A stretch of 30,124 nucleotides of DNA, taken from positions 1-30,124 of the forward strand of contig CAJGBT010000008.1 in NCBI GenBank assembly GCA_904501665.1, in the 5' to 3' direction. Positions 9,061 to 18,427 of the stretch are shown one piece after another. The DNA is from an uncultured Bacilli bacterium (lineage in GTDB: Bacteria > Bacillota_I > Bacilli_A > Mycoplasmatales > Mycoplasmoidaceae). Under the pieces are notes generated by a model. It saw only the letters and a list, made by a program, of their open reading frames with translations, had not been told where the DNA came from and did not search any database. The position numbers were made by a program, and so were the translations under genes. The stretch's first letter is position 1. Each line of letters starts with the position of its first letter.

Positions 9061-9174
9061 ATGAAGGTTAGAGCATCGGTAAAACCAATTTGTAATGATT
9101 GTAAAATTATAAAAAGATCAGGTGTTGTTAGGGTAATTTGTAAAAACCCTAAACATAAACAAAGACAAGGTTAG
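9061..9174 (+). CDS. rpmJ: 50S ribosomal protein L36
   Basis: L36 is the smallest ribosomal protein. The gene is only 114 bases and encodes 37 residues, MKVRASVKPICNDCKIIKR at the start and VICKNPKHKQRQG at the end. The zinc ligands are Cys11, Cys14, Cys27 and His32, so this is the zinc-binding form. GAGGAAAA precedes the ATG. Its position between infA and rpsM is the classic one. Confidence 0.98.
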   Translation: MKVRASVKPICNDCKIIKRSGVVRVICKNPKHKQRQG

Positions 9175-9182
9175 GAGTTTGA

Positions 9183-9557
9183 ATGGCACGTATATTAGGT
9201 GTAGATATTCCCAATGATAAACGAATAGTGATTTCATTAACATATATTTATGGTATTGGTCGTTCAAGATCAAGTATGATTTTGAAAGAAGCAAAGATTG
9301 ATGAAAATATTAAAACAAAAGATTTAACAGAAGATCAACTTGCTCAAATTAGACAAATTGCACAAAAATTTCAACTTGAAGGTGATCTTCGAAGAGAAGT
9401 TGCAATGAATATAAAACTTAAAATGGAAGTTGGTTGCTATGCTGGTATTAGACACCGTCGTAATTTACCAGTTAGAGGTCAAAGAACTAGAACAAATGCA
9501 AGAACTAGAAAAGGACCTAGAAAAACAGTTGCTAATAAGAAAATTGAAACACGTTAA
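9183..9557 (+). CDS. rpsM: 30S ribosomal protein S13
   Basis: S13 contacts the 50S subunit and the P-site tRNA. The 124-residue product has MARILGVDIPNDKRIVISL, TYIYGIGRSRSSMIL, the RREVAMNIKLKMEVGCYAGIRHRR block and the basic tail LPVRGQRTRTNARTRKGPRKT, all diagnostic. TTAGGAGTTTGA precedes the ATG. The length is normal. Confidence 0.98.
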   Translation: MARILGVDIPNDKRIVISLTYIYGIGRSRSSMILKEAKIDENIKTKDLTEDQLAQIRQIAQKFQLEGDLRREVAMNIKLKMEVGCYAGIRHRRNLPVRGQRTRTNARTRKGPRKTVANKKIETR

Positions 9558-9569
9558 TAGGAGCAAATA

Positions 9570-9935
9570 ATGGCAAAAAAGAAAAAGATTAATTTTACGA
9601 ATGGAATTGCTCATATTCATGCAACTAGAAATAATACTATTGTTTCTTTATCTGATGAACAAGGTAATGTTATTACTTGAGCGTCATCAGGTAGCATAGG
9701 ATACAAAGGAGCAAAAAAGAAAACAGCATATTCAGCTGGTTTAGCTGCAGAAAAAGCAGCACGTGAGTCATATGCTTTAGGTCTAAGAAATGTTAAGGTT
9801 CATATTAATGGAATTGGTTCTGGAGGTGAAACAGCAATTAGAAGTTTGCAAGTTGCTGGGTTAAAAGTTACTTCAATTAGTGATGTAACCCCTATTCCAC
9901 ATAATGGTTGTAGACCACCAAAAAAACCAAGATAA
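9570..9935 (+). CDS. rpsK: 30S ribosomal protein S11
   Basis: S11 lies on the 30S platform near the E site. The 121-residue product reads through one TGA as Trp (NVITWASSGSIGYKGAKKKT, where Trp is conserved). Other diagnostic stretches are HIHATRNNTIVSLSD, AYSAGLAAEKAA, HINGIGSGGETAIRSLQ and the end DVTPIPHNGCRPPKKPR. TAGGAG precedes the ATG. In a standard code this gene would be missed. Confidence 0.98.
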
Positions 9936-9956
9936 ATTTAGTTTAAGGAGATTGTT

Positions 9957-10940
9957 ATGGAAAAATTTTTAAAATATAAAGTTCAAATTGAAGAATCAGA
10001 AAAAAATGATGAAAATTATGCAAAATTTACTATTAGTCCACTTGAAAGAGGATTTGGTAACACCTTAGGTAACGCATTAAGAAGAGTTTGTTTATCTTCC
10101 ATTCCAGGTGCATCAATGTTTGCTATTAAAATTCCTGGTATTACTCATGAATTTCAAGCAATTGAAGGTGTAAATGAAGATTTAACTGAGATTATTTTAA
10201 ATCTTAAAAAATTAGTAGTTAAAATTGACGAAAATATCATTCCTTTTGAAGAATTAGAAGCAACTAATATTGAAAAGTGACCAATATTAACAATTGATAA
10301 ATCTAAAAAAGGTGAGATTCTTGCTTCTGATATTGAAGTTCCAGTTGGTTTCACAATTATTAATAAAGATTTACATATTGCAACATTAACTAAAGATGTT
10401 AACTTTAAAGTAGACATTTATGTTAAATTAGGTCGAGGATTCAAATCATTTAAGGAAAATAAAGAAGGGATATCTTCTCTTAATATTATTCCAACAGATT
10501 CAGATTTCTCACCAGTTACTAAATTTACTTATAATGTTGAAGAAATTAAAACAACTAAAAATGCAATGAGTGATAAATTAATAGTTGAGCTTTCTACTAA
10601 TGGTGCAGTTAGTGCCGGAAAAGCAATTGCACTTGCTTCTAAAATTCTAGTAGAACACTTTAATTTAATTAGTAATTTAGATGAACAAATTGCTAATATT
10701 CAAGTTATGCGTGAACGTGAAGCAGAAACTAAAAGAGCAAATCTTTCTATTCCGATTGAAAATCTTAATCTTTCTGTTAGAGCCTACAATGCTTTAATGC
10801 AAATGAACATCAAAACAACTCAAGAAATTATTGATCGTTCTCGTAAAGAAATTGAAAACATTAGAAATCTTGGTAAAAAATCAGTTAATGAAATTATTAA
10901 AGTTATTCACGAACGTGGATTAAAATTCCGGGAAGAATAA
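9957..10940 (+). CDS. rpoA: RNA polymerase alpha subunit
   Basis: The alpha subunit dimer nucleates RNA polymerase assembly. The N-terminal domain shows SPLERGFGNTLGNALRRVCL and SSIPGASMFAIKI (family: GxTLGNALRRxLLSSIPG). TGA at 10278 is Trp (EKWPIL). The C-terminal DNA/UP-element-binding domain spans about residues 260-327, with PIENLNLSVRAYNALMQ and RNLGKKSVNEIIKVIHERGL. Length is 327 residues, normal. AAGGAG precedes the ATG; rplQ follows after 23 bases. Confidence 0.98.
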
Positions 10941-10963
10941 TTTAGATAAGGAGAAAAGAACTT

Positions 10964-11323
10964 ATGTCATTTCAAAATAAACCTGGTAAAACAAGTGCAT
11001 GAAGAAAAATGGTAATCCGTCAACAAATTAGTGATGTTTTAGCTCATGGTCAAATCATCACCACCTTAACAAAAGCTAAAGAAAGTAGAAAACATGTTGA
11101 TAAAATGATTACTTATGCAAAGAAAAATACACTTGCTTCTCGTCGAATGGCAGCAAGGTATTTGTTAAATACTTCTTGTATGGATAGTGATGCACTTTTA
11201 AAAAAATTATTTAATGAATTAGGTCCAAAATATAAAGATCGAAATGGTGGGTATTGTCGAGTTTTAAAAATTGGTACAAGACCTGGAGATAATGTTGAAC
11301 AAGCAGTATTACAATTAGTATAA
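10964..11323 (+). CDS. rplQ: 50S ribosomal protein L17
   Basis: L17 lies at the base of the 50S near the exit tunnel. The start is ATG at 10964 (MSFQNKPGKTSAWRKMVIRQ), where the family Trp-containing start (LGRxSxHRxAMLRN) is represented with a TGA-encoded Trp; ORF finding without UGA-Trp begins 45 bases too late. Further features are HGQIITTLTKAKESRKHVDKMI, LASRRMAARYL and GGYCRVLKIGTRPGDN. The product has 119 residues. AAGGAG precedes the ATG. Confidence 0.97.
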
Positions 11324-11332
11324 GGAATAAGT

Positions 11333-11500
11333 ATGGCATTAAAGAGAGCAATTAGACTTCAATGTAGTGAATGTGAACGAAAAAATTATTTATCTAGGAA
11401 AAATCCAAAAGCTAATCCTGATAAATTAGAATTGAATAAATTTTGTAAATGATGCAGAAAAGTAACTTTACATAAAGAAACAAAAGATATTAAAAAATAA
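11333..11500 (+). CDS. rpmG: 50S ribosomal protein L33
   Basis: This 55-residue gene is split by a TGA (Trp) codon and is missed with the standard code. The product has IRLQCSECERKNYLSRKNPK, then LELNKFCKWCRKVTLHKETK; the two CxxC pairs make it the zinc-binding L33 type. AAGGAATA precedes the ATG. A gene for L33 directly after rplQ is not the common arrangement (the gene is often elsewhere), which is a small lineage marker. The TAATG at its end may couple it to the next small gene. Confidence 0.95.
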
Positions 11501-11796
11501 TGTTAGTTATGGCAGAAAATCAAAAAGATTTATATCAAAATATTTATACATCATATGAAGATCAAAATAATGAATATCAAAATTATTATCAAAACGAGAC
11601 CATTGCACCTTTTCCTAAAAAGATAAAGATTCATCGTTGAGAAGAACAATATCTTTATGAAGATACCTTTGATTTTGAAAATAGCGAATTTTTTAGAATT
11701 TTAAATGATTACCAAGTTGATGAACATAATCAAACTAAAAATTATGAAAATCAAGAAAACTACTCTAACCAACGTCAGACACTAACTAGAAGGTAA
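11500..11796 (+). CDS. Small acidic Asn/Gln/Tyr-rich protein of unknown function
   Basis: I do not recognise this product. The frame reads through TGA as Trp (KIHRWEEQYLYEDTF) to TAA at 11794. Two in-frame ATGs are possible: 11500, overlapping the rpmG stop as TAATG (98 residues), and 11509 (95 residues, MAENQKDLYQ). The protein is rich in Tyr, Asn, Gln, Asp and Glu, with no membrane segment or cysteine motif. A central short basic stretch (PFPKKIKIHRW) is the most structured-looking part. The Asn/Gln-rich ends are probably disordered. It lies between rpmG and glf with five bases to glf, so it is co-transcribed. The altered-code reading and tight spacing support a real gene; function is unknown. 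Confidence 0.7.
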
Positions 11797-11801
11797 TTTA
11801 T

Positions 11802-12950
11802 ATGAAAATCTTAGTTATTGGGGCTGGATTAGCAGGCAGCTCTTTTGCAAGACTAGTTGCTGATTATCATGAAGTAGTTGTTTTTGAAAAAAATAACTTT
11901 ATTGGTGGCAATTGTTTTGATCAATTAGATAATAACGGGATTTTAATACATCAATTCGGACCTCATATTTTTCACACTTCAAATCGTGATGTTTGAAGTT
12001 TTGTTAATCAATTTTCTAGTTTTAAAAAAGTTGTCCATCAGGCTTTAGTATCAGTAGATGGGTATTTATTACAGATGCCTATTAATTTAAATTCAATTAA
12101 AGTAATTTTTCCTCATTTATTTGATGCTTTTTTAGAGGAAGTATATAGTTTAAAGTTATTTGGAAAACAAGCTAGTATTTTACAATTATTGACTTATTTT
12201 AAAAATGAAGATAATAAAAAAATTGTGAATTTTTTTTATGAAAAAGTTTTTGCAAACTATAGTTCAAAAATGTGAGGGATACCTATCAATATGTTGGATA
12301 AAAAAGTAATTGAACGGGTAAAAATTAATTTAAGTTATGATTGAAATTATTTTCCTGATGATGAATTTTGTGGTCTACCAATTGAAGGATATACCAAAAT
12401 GATTGCCAATATGTTAGACCATCCTAATATTAAAGTTTTTCTAAATAAAGATCAAATTAATTTTAAAATTAAAAATCATTTAGTTTATGTTGACAATAAA
12501 TTTTATGACCTAGTTATTTTTACCGGAAGTCTTGATGAAATGTTTAATTATAAATATGGCATGTTACCATATCGTTCATTGAATATTAAATTTGAAACTA
12601 TTTATAATGATTATTTACAAACAGCATCAATTGTTAATTATCCACAAGACCCATGCTTAACTAGAATTTGTGAATATAAAATTTTAAATAATCAAAAAAT
12701 AGATGGAGTGACAACAATTTCTAAAGAGTATCCTGGACAATTTGATCCTTTAGATTCTTTTTTTTATAATCGTTTTTATCCTATCAAAAATAAAGAAAAT
12801 GATGTTATGTATAATTGGTATTTACAAGAAGCAAATGCAATTAACAATCTTTACTTACTTGGACGTCTAGCTGAATATAGATATTATGATATGGATGATG
12901 TTATAGCTAGTGCTATGAAATTAGTTCAAAAATTAAATTTATATAATTAA
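11802..12950 (+). CDS. glf: UDP-galactopyranose mutase
   Basis: This flavoenzyme interconverts UDP-galactopyranose and UDP-galactofuranose, the donor for galactofuranose-containing glycans. The FAD-binding Rossmann fold is at the N-terminus (VIGAGLAGSSFARL, residues about 5-18), followed by VVFEKNNFIGGNCFDQ and the conserved HQFGPHIFHTSN. Later come DLVIFTGSLDEMFN, LPYRSLNIKFE (Arg at the active site), LTRICEYKIL and the closing LLGRLAEYRYYDMDDVIASAM. With TGA as Trp the frame is unbroken at 382 residues, the normal length. AGAAGG precedes the ATG. No glycosyltransferase is next to it in this window. Presence suggests surface galactofuranose or a galactan-type capsule; that is inference. Confidence 0.95.
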
Positions 12951-12980
12951 TGATAAAATTATATTATTATAAATAATATT

Positions 12981-14333
12981 ATGAGTAGAAAACAAAAAAT
13001 TGATTTTAATGATATTTACAATAATTTAGTTGAGGTTTTATCTGTTGTTTTTTTAAATAAACAAACTATAAATGCAATAAAAACAGATTTAAATGTAGAA
13101 AAGGCTGTTATTGACCTTTTAAGCATTTGCAATCAATTAGAACTAAAATTAAATATTATTAATGAAAATAAAAAAATTAATGAATTCAAATCAGCATTTG
13201 AAACAATTAGTGGTAAAAAAACAAAATTGTCTAAAGTTAACATTAATGATGAAAGTAATATTTTAGATAAAATCAATTACTTAAAAGTGATTTTAAAAAA
13301 TTCACATAATTTAGATTGAATAACTATATTAAATTCATTAAATTACAAATCTTTAGATAAAGATGATAATGAACAAGTTGTTAATGCTGAAAAAACTGAT
13401 ATTAATTTCAATCATAACTATCAAGAAACATATTACAAGGATTCAGCTGATTTTTTAAAACAAAACAATATATCAATTGATGAAATCACTGATAATATTA
13501 TTAAACAACAAGCTATTAATCTTTTAAATAGTGATATTGTTTCCAATAAATTTTATCAATTTGATTCAAAACCAAAAATTTTTAAAATTTTTAAATATTT
13601 AGTGCTTGGTTTATGACTTTTATCTTTTTTAACCTTTTTTCTTTTAATGATTTTTGGTTTTATTTTAAGAAATAAATTTTTTGTTTTTGATCAATCATAT
13701 ATCAATAATAGTATCACTTATGAAGCATATGCAAAAGGTTTTGGTTCAAAATGATGAGGAATTGATAACTCCTTAATAACTTGGTTATTACCAACTATCT
13801 TGATTGTAGTTTCCTTATTATTTGTGATCCATTTCATTTTTAATCAAATTAAATATTTTAAAAATGATAATATTCAATATGCTTTTAAATCTTCAATTTC
13901 TTGGTTTTATATCATTTTTGTTTTAATATACATTTTATTTCCAATTTTTAGTAGTGTTAATAATTCTATTCTTACAATATTTAAAAATGTTTCTAATAAT
14001 GATATAAAAGGAACAATTGAAATAACTAATATACCAAATCATACTGATAGTGTTACTTTTAACATTGATAACCGAGCTGATTTTCCTATTTTACAAGCTT
14101 ATTATGTTTTAACAATTTTTTGTATTGTTTTAGCTGGTGTTGTTTTAATTGCAACTATTGTAATGATGGTAATTAAACCAAAATTAGACACAAATCGTAT
14201 TAACAAAAAAATTGAAGAATATTATAAAGATATTAAGAGTGGTAAAATAAGAGTTAATAATGACTATTCTGGTGCTGGTGGCGGAATTTTTGGCAATAGT
14301 CCTTGAAGAAGAAATCCATTTTCACCTTGATAG
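12981..14333 (+). CDS. Membrane protein of unknown function (four membrane segments)
   Basis: I do not recognise this 450-residue product. The first 200 residues are hydrophilic, Asn/Lys/Asp-rich and predicted cytoplasmic or disordered. Four hydrophobic segments follow: about 203-228 (YLVLGLWLLSFLTFFLLMIFG), 270-293, 312-331 and 378-400. Between the third and fourth lies a roughly 45-residue polar loop. The tail is Gly/Trp-rich and ends in SPW before TAG; Trp codons are TGA, and ordinary ORF finding breaks the gene into pieces. No Shine-Dalgarno site is seen before the ATG; TATAAA-like sequence lies just upstream. The location between glf and an ECF transporter component gives no clear role. 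Confidence 0.8.
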
Positions 14334-14348
14334 ATCTTTTAGGAGTTA

Positions 14349-15260
14349 ATTTTCAATTTTTTATTACAACAAAAAAAGATTAATAATAAGGTAATAAAAT
14401 TCTTTTTACCTTTTTATCCTTTAAAACTTTCTAAATCATTATATTTATTAGTGTTTTTTGGAATAATGTTAGCAATTAGACTAATTTTGAGTCTTTTTTC
14501 AATTAGAATTCCAATATTAGGGATTAATTTTTCTTTTGTTTGAATTCCAGTTTATATTGTAGGATTTTATTTTGGGCCATTTTTTGGTTTATTTTTTGGT
14601 ATTTTATCAGATACATTTGCATGGCTATTGAGCGGATCTGTTTGGTTTTGAATGTATGCAATTCAAGAACCTTGTATTGGTTTACTTTCTGGTATAATAG
14701 GTTCATGCTTTTTTTTATTTAATAAAAAATCAATTAAACAATTAATTGTAATTCAACAACTTATTGTTTTTTTCTTTGTGATCTTTACCATTGTTATTGT
14801 TTTTAGTTATTATAATAAAATTGATGCTAATCAAAACATCAATGCAACTAACAATTTTAATAAAAAGCTATATGTAATTTTACTTTCAATTTTCTTATCT
14901 TGCTTCTTATTGTTTAATGAAGTTCAAACAATCATTATGTATTTAAAATACAAAAAACATAAAGTGCTCTATAACTACACATTATATCTTTATATTTCGA
15001 TCTTAATCATTATTTCAATTATCATTTTTTCATTTATTTTAGGACCAATTACTCAAATTAAATTTTATGAATTTTTAAATAATAATCCCCCTAGTAATTA
15101 TCTAAAATATGGCACTATGTTTTATTTACTACCCCGAGTTATTAAAGAATCATTTAAAACACCAATTTATATATTATTAGTTTTTTTAATTGTTTTTGCT
15201 ATTAAGCATCAATTTCACTATAATATTAATAGTGCTAAAAATAAATGAAACAGAAGATAA
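14349..15260 (+). CDS. ECF-type transporter substrate-binding (S) component, probable vitamin uptake
   Basis: The product is a hydrophobic membrane protein resembling the S components of energy-coupling-factor transporters. About six membrane segments are seen, with RLILSLFSIRIPILGINFSF, then VGFYFGPFFGLFFGILSDTF, which matches the folate/pantothenate-type S component pattern (GP..G...G...D). These bind a vitamin and dock on a shared energising module. In-frame TAG at 14340 limits the frame upstream, and no ATG occurs until 14466 (residue 40), inside the first membrane helix. AGGAG at 14341-14345 implies a start just after it; ATT at 14349 fits the frame. With that start the product has 303 residues. 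TGA encodes Trp several times. Substrate is not determinable here. Confidence 0.75.
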
Positions 15261-15263
15261 ATT

Positions 15264-15602
15264 ATGAAGAACAATTTTACTATTATTTTATCCAATTCAA
15301 TTAAAGTTTTAGATAATGGAGACTTAGAAATCACTACTATCGATGGTAACATTGGTATATGTCCTGTTGAAGAAATTAGTGATTTCCCAATTAATGATAT
15401 TAAATCCTATTTTAAGACATTTCCTTCTTATAAATTTAAAGTTATTGGTCAAAGTAACAACTTCTTAAATTTATCTTATAAGCAATGTCACCCCAAATTA
15501 TATAAAAATAAACATAAAATAATTCCAACAGCTAATCATTGTAAAACATTAAGAAGAAATGTATATTTAGATATAGAGAATTATTTTAAAAAAGAAATAT
15601 AA
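15264..15602 (+). CDS. Small S1-like RNA-binding domain protein (tentative)
   Basis: The 112-residue product begins with a stretch like the S1/OB-fold: IDGNIGICPVEEISD, then FPINDIKSYFKTFPSYKFKVIG and a final strand FLNLSYKQCHP. This follows the S1 pattern (G..G..p..eisd....d....f..g...k.kVi......lS.K). A basic tail of about 35 residues follows (KLYKNKHKIIPTANHCKTLRR). Single S1-domain proteins with such tails occur in mycoplasmas and are presumed RNA-binding. AGAAG lies before the ATG, and the gene starts four bases after the transporter component. Function is inferred from fold resemblance only. Confidence 0.6.
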   Translation: MKNNFTIILSNSIKVLDNGDLEITTIDGNIGICPVEEISDFPINDIKSYFKTFPSYKFKVIGQSNNFLNLSYKQCHPKLYKNKHKIIPTANHCKTLRRNVYLDIENYFKKEI

Positions 15603-15611
15603 ACAAAAGCA

Positions 15612-17174
15612 ATGAAAAACTTCAAGATTTTCTTAGGATTATTAACTTTTATTTTAGTAATTGGTGCAATTGTAGCAGTTATTTTAACTGGTGTTTTTGA
15701 AAGTAAATTAATATTTGCTATTACTGGACTAATTGCATTAATTTTTTTATATGGAATTAATATAATTTTTGGCACATATATTTATTTTGATAAAAAACGT
15801 CGAGATTTAACTAAAAAATGTTGATTATTTGCACTATTACTTTTACCTGGAATTATCCCTTTGATTTTTCTATGAACTGGTTTTACGCCCTTTACTAAAA
15901 AGAAAATAAAGGAATTATTTAATATTCAAAGTGAAATTAAAAAAACATTTAATTATGATAAACAAAAAAAAGTCTTGTCCAATGATGAAAATTTTAATCA
16001 AATTTTAGAATATGCAAGCAATATTACAATTAACAAATCAACCATAGGTGACTTTGAATTTATCAATGATAATTTTTATCAATTATCTCTTAATTTAATT
16101 AGAAAAGCTAAGAAAGTTATTTTTATTAATTTTTATATTTTTGGTGATGGGTATTTTTGTAAATCAATTCTAAATGAGCTTTATAAAAAGAGCCTTGAAG
16201 GTGTTAAAATTTTTATTCTTTATGATTGGGTAGGTAGTCGCAAGAAAATTGATAAAAAGGTTTTTAAAAAAATCAATTTATATCAAAATTTTCAAGCTTA
16301 TACTTTTAAAAAGAAAAGTTTTGTTATTGTGAATAGTTTTGACAGTCCAAGAAACCATAAGAAATCAATCATTGTTGATGGGATCGAAGGGATTGTTGGT
16401 GGTTTCAATATAGCTGATGAATATATTAATGAAAATTACAATTATCACTTTTGAAGGGATCATGGTTTTATCATCAAAGGACCAGTTATCAATGATTATT
16501 TAAAAATTTTTTTATTAGATTGATTAGTTTATACTGATAGTAATGATAAAAAAACAATCTTCAAAATTATTAAAGAAACAATTGAATACAATCAAAAGGT
16601 ATATAAAAACAAAAAGTTTGATATTACACAAACTTATAATTCTTTTCCTGAATTAAATGATTTGAAGGCAATGAATTTTTTTATTCAAACATTTTCATTA
16701 GCTAAAAAAAGAATATGAATAAATACTCCTTATTTTTTTCCTACCGAACAATTAGAAAATATTTTATTTAGTGCAGTGATTAGGGGAGTTGATGTTCGGG
16801 TAATTTTACCAGGATTACCAGATAATAAAAAATTTATCACAAATATTAATAGATATAAGTACAAACTATGATTAGAAAAAGGAATAAAAATTTATGAATT
16901 TAATGGATTTACACATGCTAAAACAATTTTAATTGATGATGATATTACTTTGTTGGGTAGTATTAATATAGACCCTAGAGCTCTTAATATTAATTATGAA
17001 ATATTAAATATAGTAAAATCTAAAAAATTATTTAAAGCTGTTTATTTTGATTTTGAAAAAACAATGAAAATATGTCAATTAATTACTAAGGTACCAAAAC
17101 TATCTTTATCATTCAATTCTATTTATGGTAGACTTATAATATTATTTTTAATGCTTTTTGAGCCTTTATTATAG
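15612..17174 (+). CDS. cls: Cardiolipin synthase, phospholipase D family
   Basis: This enzyme joins phosphatidylglycerols (or related lipids) into cardiolipin in the membrane. The first 100 residues hold two or three membrane segments. Two HKD catalytic motifs follow: His249-x-Lys-x4-Asp (NHKKSIIVDG, followed by GGFN) and His435-x-Lys-x4-Asp (HAKTILIDD, followed by LGSINID). The pair of HKD motifs with a membrane N-terminus is diagnostic of bacterial Cls. With UGA as Trp the frame is unbroken at 520 residues, close to the usual 480-510. A short hydrophobic C-terminus (IILFLMLFEPLL) is unusual. No clear ribosome binding site precedes the ATG. deoC follows after 12 bases. Confidence 0.93.
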
Positions 17175-17186
17175 AGAGAAGTAATT

Positions 17187-18248
17187 ATGGAAAAATACCG
17201 AATGAAAATTGTTTGAGAAAAAATAAATGAGGATTTACCATTATCTTCTTATATTGATCATACTAATCTTAGTCCCACAGCAACTCCTGAAGATATCCAT
17301 AAGTTATGTCAAGAAGCGATTCAATATAATTTTGCTTCAGTATGTGTACACCCTTGTTATGTACAACTTTGCAAAAAGCTTTTATCTAAATCACTTGTTT
17401 TAGTTTGTACTGTGGTTGGTTTTCCTTTAGGTCAAAATCATAAACTTACTAAAATATATGAAACTGTTTTAGCTAGCAATGATGGTGCTGATGAAATTGA
17501 TATGGTTGCTAACATCAGTGATATAAAAGCTAGAAATACTAGAAAAATTATTGATGAAATCAATGACATTGTAAAAGCTTCTAAAAATGGTATTGTTAAA
17601 GTAATTGTTGAAACCTCATTATTAACTCATGAAGATAAGGAATATATTGTTAAAGTAATTTCTGCTTCTAAAGCAAAATTTATTAAAACATCAACTGGTT
17701 TTTCAACAAGTGGAGCAAATATAGAAGACATTAAAATGTGAAAAAAATGAATTGATTCGGCATGTAGTGATTTAGAAATTAAAGCATCAGGTGGAATAAG
17801 AGACTTTCATACTTTTATGAATTTTATTGAAGCAGGTGCAACTAGAATTGGTACTTCTAGTGGTGTTAAAATTATGACAAATCAAAATAGAGATAGTTCA
17901 AATGAACAATCAAGTAATATTACTAAAAATTCTTCTCATCAAGTAATTAGCTTATTAAAATCAAATGAAGTTGAACCAAAATCTAAGAAACTATTATCTC
18001 CTAAAAAAGAAGAGATTAAGTCAGAGACCAAAGTAGAAATAAAGGAAAAAGACACTAAACTTAAAACTAAGGAAGAAGATAAGAAAAAACATCCTAAGCC
18101 AGAAACGAAAACAGAAACTAAGCTAGAATCTAAGGATAATCATCAGAAAAAAGTTGAAATTAAGCAAAATGAGAAAAAAGCTAATCCAAAAGAAAAAGTA
18201 ACAAATATTAGCAAAGAAGCATCTGCTACTCCTAATAATAAGAAATAA
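17187..18248 (+). CDS. deoC: Deoxyribose-phosphate aldolase with a long charged C-terminal tail
   Basis: This enzyme splits 2-deoxyribose 5-phosphate into glyceraldehyde 3-phosphate and acetaldehyde during deoxynucleoside catabolism, a salvage and carbon route common in mycoplasmas. The TIM-barrel core occupies residues 1-230. Catalytic positions are visible: Asp105 (DEIDMV), Schiff-base Lys167 (FIKTSTG) and Lys199 (KASGGIR). Residues about 231-353 are extra: a Lys/Glu/Ser/Thr-rich, apparently disordered tail with many KE/KTE repeats and no hydrophobic segment. The usual length is about 220. The same frame runs without a stop from the core into the tail, so this is a real fusion in the sequence and not two ORFs. 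GAGAAG precedes the ATG. Confidence 0.93.
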
Positions 18249-18318
18249 TAATAAAAAACCAGATAAACAATTTCTAAATAATAGTAACAAATAATCATTG
18301 TTGCCAAAGATTTTGCTA

Positions 18319-18336
18319 TTTTATCTTTAGATAAAA
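18319..18336 (+). terminator. Weak AT-rich hairpin after deoC
   Basis: TTTTATCT and AGATAAAA pair perfectly around a two-base centre, about 70 bases after the deoC stop. It is A/T-only apart from one G/C pair in the stem and has only a short T-run nearby, so it would be a weak terminator at best. It marks the boundary before the lon promoter. Confidence 0.3.
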
Positions 18337-18345
18337 ATACAATTT

Positions 18346-18372
18346 TTAGCAAACAATTAATTTAATTGCTAA
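18346..18372 (+). promoter_or_regulatory. CIRCE-like operator upstream of lon
   Basis: TTAGCAAAC, nine bases, AATTGCTAA. The consensus CIRCE operator is TTAGCACTC-N9-GAGTGCTAA, and each arm matches at seven of nine positions with the nine-base spacing exact. CIRCE is bound by the HrcA heat-shock repressor. The element overlaps the -35 region of the lon promoter, the right place for repression. In mycoplasmas related elements precede lon, dnaK and clpB, so the family context is consistent. HrcA itself is not in this window. Confidence 0.75.
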
Positions 18373-18394
18373 TTTAAAAATTTTGTTGTAAAAT
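18366..18394 (+). promoter_or_regulatory. lon promoter
   Basis: A -35-like TTGCTA at 18366-18371 and a -10-like TAAAAT at 18389-18394 are separated by 17 bases. The leader to the ribosome binding site AGAAAGG is about 20 bases. The -35 is inside the CIRCE-like element. The region between deoC and lon (173 bases) is the only clear regulatory gap in this half of the window. Confidence 0.65.
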
Positions 18395-18427
18395 AATTAA
18401 AATATTTCTTATTAGAAAGGTATGGAG

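Noticed and set aside
17817..18248. Separate gene for the Lys/Glu-rich tail of deoC
   Set aside because: The same frame runs from the aldolase core without a stop (TGA at two places is Trp), so it is one gene.
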